DNA from: Chlamydiia bacterium
GTDB taxonomy: Bacteria; Chlamydiota; Chlamydiia; Chlamydiales; FEN-1388
Assembly (NCBI GenBank): GCA_028293095.1
Contig: JAQGPK010000157.1
Coordinates: 1-11,111 of the forward strand
Direction: 5' to 3'
Length of the DNA: 11,111 nt
In this document: positions 6,627 to 11,111 of the stretch, one piece after another
Layout of the letters: each line of letters starts with the position of its first letter
How positions within the stretch are numbered: the stretch's first letter is position 1
Notes under the pieces: model-generated
What the model saw: only the letters and a program-made list of their open reading frames with translations
Told to the model about the DNA's origin: nothing
The model's database searches: none
Translations under genes and position numbers: made by a program

Positions 6627-7883
6627 CTATGCCTGAGTTTGGCTTGAAATAGTTACCGTTTGTTCAACTTGCGATTCTTTTACTTGCGAGTAATAGAGCT
6701 CTTCATTCAGTTCGCCTTCTCGTTTTGCTACATATACAGCGCAAACAGCATCGCCTGTAATGTTAAGTGTGGTTGTTGCCATATCACGGAGTCTATCGAT
6801 ACTTGCAAGGATTGCAAGTCCTTCAAGAGGAATACCTAAGGAGTTAAAGACGATGGAGAGCATGATAAGTCCAGCGCCTGGGATACTTGCGGTGCCGAGT
6901 GTTGCAAGAACTACAGTTGCAGACATGATGATAAGATGCTGGAAGCTGAGCTCGATCCCATAGGCTTGTGCGATGAAGAGAGCGCTCATGGCTTGAAAGA
7001 GGGCAGATCCATTCATATTGAGTGTGCAGCCAAGTGGAAGAACAAAGTTTGCAAGGCTCTTAGAGATGCCTAAGTTTTCAGTGGCACACTGAATATTAGC
7101 AGGGAGTGATGCAGAGCTTGAACAGGTAGATGCGGCTGTAGCGATTGCCTCTGTCATGCCTTTAAAGAAGGGTAGCGGTGAAAGTTTTGCCATAAAAAAG
7201 AGCATGCCTCCAAAGACAACTATCGCAAATGCAATGCAGGCTGCATAGTAACTTAAGAGAAATTTAAATACTGGAAGCAGTACTTCGAGGCCAAAGGATC
7301 CTGTTGCCCAGGCCATCAGCGCAAAAACACCATAGGGAGAGATCTTCATCACAAGAGATGTCATATGAAACATCGCATTTGCAATGGCGTCGAAACATTG
7401 AATCAGCGGCTTTGCCTTTTCGCCGATATAATTTAGGCAATAGCCAAAAAGGGTGCCAAACACAATAATCTGGAGAATATTGCCCTCTGCAAAGGCAGTA
7501 ATTGGGTTTCTAGGGACAAATCCTATAAAAAGTTCAGCAATTGACGGTAATTCTTTGGCAACGATGGCAGTTGCTGTTGTTAAATGGAGCTCTTTGCCAA
7601 GCTGTAGCCAGGAAGAGACGGAAATTCCAAGAACTAAGGCTATGAGAGTCGTTACAGTGTACAGAAGGAGGGTAAGGCCGCCAACACGCCCTAACTTTTT
7701 CGTATCTGGGGTACTGGTGATGCCTAGGATAATAGAGGAGAAGACAAGAGGAACAATGAGCATGTTTAGCGCATTTAAGAAGAGAGTGCCAATTGGCTTA
7801 AGTAGGGCAGCTGTTGGGCCTAATATAAACCCTGTAATAACGCCTAACGCAATTGCTATTAAGATCTTAGCCCATAGCTTCAT
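6627..7883 (-). CDS. DAACS-family Na+/H+:amino-acid symporter with altered substrate site
   Basis: A 418-residue inner-membrane transporter of the GltP/DctA/EAAT fold. The serine-rich HP1 tip is TCSSSASLPANI (253-264), the TM7 motif is LNMNGSAL (288-295), the HP2 tip is GTASIPGAG (330-338), and TM8 reads DRLRDMATTTLNITGD (363-378). Compared from memory with GltPh, D363, D367, T371, N374 and D378 match D390, D394, T398, N401 and D405. The arginine that holds the side-chain carboxylate (R397) is threonine here (T370), as in the neutral amino-acid transporter ASCT1. NMDG has become NMNG at a residue tied to a sodium site. I therefore favour a neutral substrate such as serine, threonine or alanine over glutamate or C4-dicarboxylates. 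The start has AAGGA (7891-7895) seven bases upstream and a strong promoter. First gene of an operon with the MATE exporter. Confidence 0.88.
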   Translation of the reverse strand: MKLWAKILIAIALGVITGFILGPTAALLKPIGTLFLNALNMLIVPLVFSSIILGITSTPDTKKLGRVGGLTLLLYTVTTLIALVLGISVSSWLQLGKELHLTTATAIVAKELPSIAELFIGFVPRNPITAFAEGNILQIIVFGTLFGYCLNYIGEKAKPLIQCFDAIANAMFHMTSLVMKISPYGVFALMAWATGSFGLEVLLPVFKFLLSYYAACIAFAIVVFGGMLFFMAKLSPLPFFKGMTEAIATAASTCSSSASLPANIQCATENLGISKSLANFVLPLGCTLNMNGSALFQAMSALFIAQAYGIELSFQHLIIMSATVVLATLGTASIPGAGLIMLSIVFNSLGIPLEGLAILASIDRLRDMATTTLNITGDAVCAVYVAKREGELNEELYYSQVKESQVEQTVTISSQTQA

Positions 7884-7893
7884 GTTCTAGTCC

Positions 7894-7922
7894 TTGTATT
7901 TAATAAGTTTGAAATTTATTAT
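7894..7922 (+). promoter_or_regulatory. Candidate promoter for holA
   Basis: TTGTAT (7894-7899), 17-base spacer, TATTAT (7917-7922). It would give a leader of about 50 bases before the holA start. Its -10 overlaps the -10 of the opposed symporter promoter, and the TTGTAT overlaps the symporter's ribosome binding site region. Confidence 0.5.
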
Positions 7923-7946
7923 ACACCATCTAGAACTAAAATGCAA
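7918..7946 (-). promoter_or_regulatory. Promoter of the symporter-MATE operon
   Basis: On the minus strand: TTGCAT (7946-7941), 17-base spacer, TATAAT (7923-7918). This is a near-consensus sigma-70-type promoter, about 35 bases ahead of the ATG at 7883. It is the best promoter in the window besides the one before hipB. Confidence 0.7.
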
Positions 7947-7979
7947 GTAGATAAAACCAAGTAATTATTTGAGAAATTA

Positions 7980-8960
7980 ATGAAATATACCAACTGGCAA
8001 GCTTTTGATGCAGTGCTCAAGCAAAATATGCCGCACCTTATCTTACTTCTTATCAAAGATGAATTTGAATTAGATGAGGCCTTTAAAAGCATAAAAAAGA
8101 GATTTTTTAAAGAGGTCAAAGAGATTGCTGTAGATCAGATTGCTCAAGAGCTTGCCTCTATTTCACTTTTTAGAGATGCCTCCACTAAATCTATTCAGCA
8201 TTTAGAGCAGTTAAAGGCAGGAGAGCTTGAGCCGTTGGACCGCTATATTAATTCCGGAGTGAAGCAAGATGTGCTGTTTTTGACTGCAACAACACTTCCG
8301 GCAGCTCTGATTAAGAAAATTGAGGCCAATGGGATTATTTTTGAGGTTCCAGAGGTCAAGCCATGGGAGAAGCAGGCACGCGTTCAGGATTGGATTGTCA
8401 GGTACTGCGCGAAAGAGGGGAAGACAATTCATAGAGAGGCAGCTTTTATTCTTGCAAGAGAGTTTGTGGCAGACCGTCAGCTCTTGAAAGAAGAGATGGA
8501 TAAACTACTCACCTATGCAATCAACACCAAAGAGATCGTTTTAAAAGATGTTCAAGAGATTGTGACGCTCCAGCAAAAAACGGTTCTCTGGCAAATGAGC
8601 GATGCCCTTTTGCAGCGAAATGTTGAACTTAGCCTTACGATTTTAAAAGGGTTAGAAGGCTCAGACATTCATGCACTGCAGATACTGCGTTATTTACGAA
8701 ATCAACTTCACAATGCACTTGAAGTAGCCCTCCTTTCAAAAGAGGGTGTATCTCAAGAGGAGATGATGAAACGCTTTCCTCTTGTAAAAGGAAAAAATTT
8801 CGAAAAGCTGCTCGACTCATCCCAGCGCTTTGGGGCAGCAGCTCTTGCTAAAGCTCAACTTCTTGTAGATACACTAGAGGTTGATCTAAAAAATACACAA
8901 CAAGATGAACAATTATCACTTGAGATGCTTTTATGCTCTATTTGCTCCCTAACCTCTTAG
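7980..8960 (+). CDS. holA: DNA polymerase III, delta subunit
   Basis: The delta subunit is the clamp-loader wrench that opens the beta sliding clamp during replication. The 326-residue length and layout fit. The N-terminal AAA+-like domain lacks a Walker A motif, as expected (HLILLLIKDEFELDEAFKSI at about 19-38), and carries the strand run VLFLTATTLPAALIKKI. It is followed by the typical middle segment (WIVRYCAKEGKTIHREAAFI, then LKEEMDKLLTYA near 169-180) and the collar domain (LWQMSDALLQRN, LQILRYLRNQLHNAL). The ribosome binding site is weak (GAG at 7971-7973). It is divergent from the symporter gene and overlaps the following methyltransferase by 28 bases. As I recall, chlamydial genomes have this same holA-methyltransferase pair. 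The sequence is diverged from E. coli HolA, so the call rests on pattern rather than strong identity. Confidence 0.78.
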   Translation: MKYTNWQAFDAVLKQNMPHLILLLIKDEFELDEAFKSIKKRFFKEVKEIAVDQIAQELASISLFRDASTKSIQHLEQLKAGELEPLDRYINSGVKQDVLFLTATTLPAALIKKIEANGIIFEVPEVKPWEKQARVQDWIVRYCAKEGKTIHREAAFILAREFVADRQLLKEEMDKLLTYAINTKEIVLKDVQEIVTLQQKTVLWQMSDALLQRNVELSLTILKGLEGSDIHALQILRYLRNQLHNALEVALLSKEGVSQEEMMKRFPLVKGKNFEKLLDSSQRFGAAALAKAQLLVDTLEVDLKNTQQDEQLSLEMLLCSICSLTS

Positions 8961-9631
8961 ACGAAAGTCAAGATGCCGCTCTATACCTTCCTAAAATAGT
9001 TTTTGATGCCGTCGAGACAATTGATGGCATTATCGCTGAAAGTGAAAAGGGGGCAAGGCGTTATCTGAAACGATTTAAAACCAAAAAAATACTTCAAGAG
9101 ATGCATGTGCGTCTTTTGAATGAGCATACAAAAGAGAGTGATCTTAAAGAGCTCATGGCACCACTTCAAAGAGGTGAGATATGGGGATTGGTGTCGGATG
9201 CAGGGCTGCCTTGTATTGCAGATCCTGGAGCGCAAATTGTTGCGCTTGCAAATGCATTCTCTATTCCAGTGACAGCGCTTCCTGGGCCTAGTTCAATTGT
9301 ACTTGCTTTAATGCTTTCAGGATTTTCTGGACAGCGCTTTTCTTTTCATGGCTACCTTCCAAAGGATGAGAAGGAACGAGTGAGACAGCTAAAACTCTTT
9401 GAAGATGATGCCAAGCGCTTTTCTCGCACCCATCTTTTTATTGAAACGCCCTACAGAAGCCATTCACTGCTCTCTGAATGCGTATCTCTCTTGCAAGAGA
9501 GTACAAAATTTTGTGTAGCTTGGGATATTACTGGGACAAATCAAGGGGTTATGTCAAAAACAATTCGAGAATGGAAAAAAGGAGCTCTTCCACAGGTTGA
9601 GAAGAAACCTGCAATCTTTTTATTAGCTTAA
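8933..9631 (+). CDS. Short RsmI-like SAM-dependent methyltransferase
   Basis: A 232-residue protein of the tetrapyrrole-methylase fold. Diagnostic blocks match RsmI, which 2'-O-methylates C1402 of 16S rRNA: GLVSDAGLPCIADPGAQIV (85-103), ALPGPSSIVLALMLSGF (115-131) and FIETPYRS (169-176). It is 40 to 50 residues shorter than typical RsmI, and the usual N-terminal TPIGNL is replaced by LPNLLD, so it is probably the distinct shorter sister family rather than RsmI itself. No cobalamin or siroheme gene is nearby, so rRNA or another RNA is the likelier target than a tetrapyrrole. Its ATG lies inside the end of holA with only a weak ribosome binding site, so translation is probably coupled. A terminator hairpin begins 18 bases after the stop. 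Confidence 0.82.
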   Translation: MLYLLPNLLDESQDAALYLPKIVFDAVETIDGIIAESEKGARRYLKRFKTKKILQEMHVRLLNEHTKESDLKELMAPLQRGEIWGLVSDAGLPCIADPGAQIVALANAFSIPVTALPGPSSIVLALMLSGFSGQRFSFHGYLPKDEKERVRQLKLFEDDAKRFSRTHLFIETPYRSHSLLSECVSLLQESTKFCVAWDITGTNQGVMSKTIREWKKGALPQVEKKPAIFLLA

Positions 9632-9648
9632 AACCCTTTGAAAAAATC

Positions 9649-9676
9649 AATTACCCAGGAGTACTCCTGGGTAATT
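9649..9676. terminator. Bidirectional intrinsic terminator (28-base perfect palindrome)
   Basis: The arm AATTACCCAGGAGT is followed directly by its exact reverse complement, giving a stem of about 12 bp with a minimal loop. On the minus strand it is followed by GA then six T, a strong intrinsic terminator for the 9688-10065 gene, 12 bases after its stop. On the plus strand the following ATACGTTTTATTT is a weaker T-tract for the methyltransferase gene. Confidence 0.88.
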
Positions 9677-9687
9677 ATACGTTTTAT

Positions 9688-10065
9688 TTATGCTTCATGT
9701 GTTTTTCTTGTGCAACGTCCTTTTAGGCAAGCGGCAACTGAAAAAGCGATGGCTGTTCCTATGCCCATAATATAGGAGGGGAAATTGAATCCGCCTCTTT
9801 CATTTGAGGAAAAGGAGAGATTTCGTTCACGCTTTTGGCAAGCAGTCAGCGAGTTCTTGGCTTTATGAAGATCGTCATTACAGTTTTGATTTAAACGTTC
9901 ACAAATCACATCGCATCTGGCAGCTGTTTGCGCATAATCCTGTCTTCTACTCTCAATTTCATTTGGATCATAACTTGGTGATGCTGTGTGCGGCGGTGTA
10001 TTATGATATGGTTCGTTAGGGTGCTCACCAACAGGGGCGCGGTCATGAGATACTGGGTATGGCAT
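9688..10065 (-). CDS. Hypothetical 125-aa protein with C-terminal membrane segment and six cysteines
   Basis: I do not recognise a family. The N-terminal 35 residues are rich in Pro, His and Tyr and look disordered. Residues about 36-85 are charged and probably helical, with cysteines at 51, 55, 62 and 76 (CDVICERLNQNC). The only hydrophobic stretch is YIMGIGTAIAFSVAACL (98-114), followed by the basic tail KGRCTRK. There is no N-terminal signal peptide, so a tail-anchored protein or a secreted membrane-inserted effector are both possible. The positive C-terminal tail favours that end in the cytoplasm. It is supported as a gene by AAGGA (10071-10075) five bases before the ATG and a terminator just after the stop. 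It stands alone, convergent with holA-methyltransferase and divergent from hipBA. Confidence 0.65.
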   Translation of the reverse strand: MPYPVSHDRAPVGEHPNEPYHNTPPHTASPSYDPNEIESRRQDYAQTAARCDVICERLNQNCNDDLHKAKNSLTACQKRERNLSFSSNERGGFNFPSYIMGIGTAIAFSVAACLKGRCTRKTHEA

Positions 10066-10104
10066 ATAATTCCTTCGATTACACTATTTATAAATTTTTT
10101 TAAG

Positions 10105-10127
10105 GATAACCAACCATTTCGGTTATC
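10105..10127. promoter_or_regulatory. 7-bp inverted repeat near the promoter of the small membrane protein
   Basis: GATAACC (10105-10111) and GGTTATC (10121-10127) are exact reverse complements around nine bases. On the minus strand a TATAAA (10092-10087) is a plausible -10 for the gene starting at 10065, and this repeat covers the expected -35 area (TTGGTT at only 15 bases). That placement suits a repressor site. No T-run follows on either strand, so it is not an intrinsic terminator. Confidence 0.35.
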
Positions 10128-10269
10128 TATAGGGTGGATGTTAGAAAATTGAATGATTTTAAACAACAAGTCTATTTTTACCCTTAAAGTAAATATTTTC
10201 GTAAAAACTAAGCGATTTTAACACTTTTGCGTCTGATTTCTTACTATTTTTCCAAGTTGTCTATAGTCG

Positions 10270-10287
10270 ACTACTATACGATGTAGT
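10270..10287. promoter_or_regulatory. Candidate operator upstream of hipB (ACTAC-N8-GTAGT)
   Basis: Five-base arms are separated by exactly eight bases, the same geometry as the E. coli HipB operator (TATCC-N8-GGATA) but with different arms. The palindrome TAGTCGACTA (10264-10273) overlaps its left arm. It lies 19 bases upstream of the hipB -35 box. The stretch 10140-10262 to its left holds nothing I can assign. Confidence 0.35.
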
Positions 10288-10306
10288 GTGGCTATTTTCT
10301 AAAATG

Positions 10307-10335
10307 TTGACATAACGTTCATTATAATGTACAAT
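10307..10335 (+). promoter_or_regulatory. Promoter of hipBA
   Basis: TTGACA (10307-10312), 17-base spacer, TACAAT (10330-10335): a consensus -35 and a one-mismatch -10, 44 bases before the hipB ATG. The spacer contains the palindrome CATTATAATG (10320-10329), which could also bind a repressor. Confidence 0.75.
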
Positions 10336-10338
10336 ATG

Positions 10339-10363
10339 GTTTATAGCGTATAAGATTATAAAC
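10339..10363. promoter_or_regulatory. Candidate autoregulatory operator at the hipBA transcription start
   Basis: GTTTATA (10339-10345) and TATAAAC (10357-10363) are exact reverse complements separated by 11 bases. The site straddles the expected transcription start and stops just before the ribosome binding site. A HipB-like repressor binding here would block initiation. The symmetry is seen; the binding is inferred from the autoregulation usual for hipBA. Confidence 0.45.
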
Positions 10364-10378
10364 ATTAAGAGGTGAGTT

Positions 10379-10711
10379 ATGCGTTCCATGCCAGCATTGC
10401 CAATTCCTGTAAAAAAGGGCTTAAGGAAAATAGGACAAGATATTCGTAATGCAAGACTGCGTCGACGTATTCCCATGGAATTAATGGCAGAACGTGCATC
10501 AATTAGTAGGACGACTTTAACAAAAGTGGAGAAAGGGGACCCTTCGGTTGCGTTTGGTATTTATGCATCTATTATATTTGTTCTAGGACTTGTGTCCCAA
10601 TTAGCATGCTTATTTGACGCGGATAATGACCATGTAGGCCGCTCTCTTGAAGAAGAAAAATTGCCGAAACGTATTCGCTTACCAAAAAAAGCGCCATTCA
10701 AAGGGGGCTAG
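10379..10711 (+). CDS. hipB: HipB-like antitoxin, Xre-family helix-turn-helix regulator
   Basis: This 110-residue protein has an HTH_3 domain at about residues 15-80. IGQDIRNARLRRRIPMELMA gives the first helices, ERASISRTTLTKVEKGDPSV (38-57) the turn and recognition helix, and FGIYASIIFVLGLVSQLACLF the following helices. The tail (LEEEKLPKRIRLPKKAPFKGG) is basic and probably flexible, which may contact the toxin. In hipBA modules HipB represses the operon and neutralises the HipA kinase. AGAGGTGAG (10368-10376) precedes the ATG closely. The hipA-like gene begins two bases after the stop. A strong promoter and several inverted repeats lie upstream, consistent with autoregulation. Confidence 0.82.
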   Translation: MRSMPALPIPVKKGLRKIGQDIRNARLRRRIPMELMAERASISRTTLTKVEKGDPSVAFGIYASIIFVLGLVSQLACLFDADNDHVGRSLEEEKLPKRIRLPKKAPFKGG

Positions 10712-10713
10712 TA

Positions 10714-11111
10714 ATGTCTGATCATAAAGTGTATGTATATGTAGATTTAGAAGGCGAGCTTCATTTAGTCGGTCAACTCTGGACACATTCAAGTCATGCA
10801 AAAGAAAGAGCATCATTTCAATATGAAGCAACCTGGCTCACGCAACCTGAAAAATTTGCATTGGAACCTGCTCTTGAATTGACAGCAGGTACTTATCATA
10901 CTGAATCAGATCGTAATATATTTGGAGCAATTGGTGATTCGGCTCCAGATAGGTGGGGACGTATCTTGATGCGGCGATCAGAAGCGCGTCGTGCACGCTT
11001 ATCTAACAAGGTGTCTAAGACTTTAACCGAAATAGATTACTTGTTAGGAGTGTATGATGAAGCCAGGCAGGGAGCACTAAGATTTTGTGAATATGAGGGT
11101 GGCCCATTTTT
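10714..11111 (+). CDS. hipA: HipA-family serine/threonine kinase toxin, 5' part only
   Basis: The frame is open from the ATG at 10714 to the window end (132 codons), so the gene is cut by the window, not necessarily broken. The N-terminal HipA subdomain is recognisable from VYVYVDLEGELHLVGQLW (6-23), the family block FGAIGDSAPDRWGRILMRR and the further block DYLLGVYDEARQGALRF. HipA kinases phosphorylate protein targets such as glutamyl-tRNA synthetase in E. coli and arrest growth. The catalytic aspartates and ATP-binding segment lie beyond the window, so activity cannot be judged. AAAGGGGGC before hipB's stop serves as the ribosome binding site. The two-base gap to hipB indicates one transcript and coupled translation. 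Confidence 0.85.
   Translation, partial: MSDHKVYVYVDLEGELHLVGQLWTHSSHAKERASFQYEATWLTQPEKFALEPALELTAGTYHTESDRNIFGAIGDSAPDRWGRILMRRSEARRARLSNKVSKTLTEIDYLLGVYDEARQGALRFCEYEGGPF

Noticed and set aside
7453..7890. Plus-strand open frame of 145 codons
   Set aside because: It is the antisense shadow of the symporter gene, whose family motifs are clear.
10323..10328. Perfect TATAAT as the hipBA -10 box
   Set aside because: It is only 10 bases from TTGACA; TACAAT at 10330-10335 has the correct 17-base spacing.

Overview
The window looks like the chromosome of an AT-rich, host-associated or environmental bacterium. The best guess is a chlamydia-related lineage (Chlamydiota outside Chlamydiaceae). This rests on the adjacent pair holA-like then a short RsmI-like methyltransferase, which I recall from chlamydial genomes, and on the style of the transporters. 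It is an inference from memory, not a database result. No rRNA, tRNA, integrase, transposase or CRISPR array is visible.

Region 1 (1-829, plus strand): two AT-only inverted repeats precede a 51-residue Lys-rich ORF with a good ribosome binding site. Six bases later comes a 176-residue protein that aligns through most of its length with the SpsF-type cytidylyltransferase encoded convergently next to it, but has lost the nucleotide-binding and metal-binding motifs.

Region 2 (860-4801, minus strand): a tightly overlapping four-gene operon. In transcription order it encodes a GNAT acetyltransferase fused to an ATP-grasp ligase, a HAD phosphatase, a NeuB/PseI-type nonulosonate synthase and an SpsF-type cytidylyltransferase. 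Together they can plausibly N-acylate or ligate, dephosphorylate, condense with phosphoenolpyruvate and CMP-activate a nine-carbon sialic-acid-like sugar (pseudaminic or legionaminic type). Genes for making the amino-sugar precursor and for transferring the finished sugar are not in the window.

Region 3 (4802-5229): about 430 bases without a gene, holding four copies of two related short-motif repeat families (CGCAAAG-type and CACAGAG-type), the last one inverted.

Region 4 (5230-7883, minus strand): a two-gene transport operon with a DAACS-family cation:amino-acid symporter whose substrate-site arginine is replaced by threonine, then a NorM-like MATE exporter. Its promoter shares its -10 region with an opposed promoter for region 5.

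Region 5 (7980-9631, plus strand): DNA polymerase III delta subunit (holA) overlapping a short tetrapyrrole-methylase-fold methyltransferase, ended by a 28-base perfect palindrome that works as a bidirectional terminator with the next gene.

Region 6 (9688-11111): a small Cys-containing protein with a C-terminal membrane segment (minus strand), a 313-base regulatory region with several inverted repeats, and a hipBA-type toxin-antitoxin pair (plus strand) whose hipA runs off the window end.
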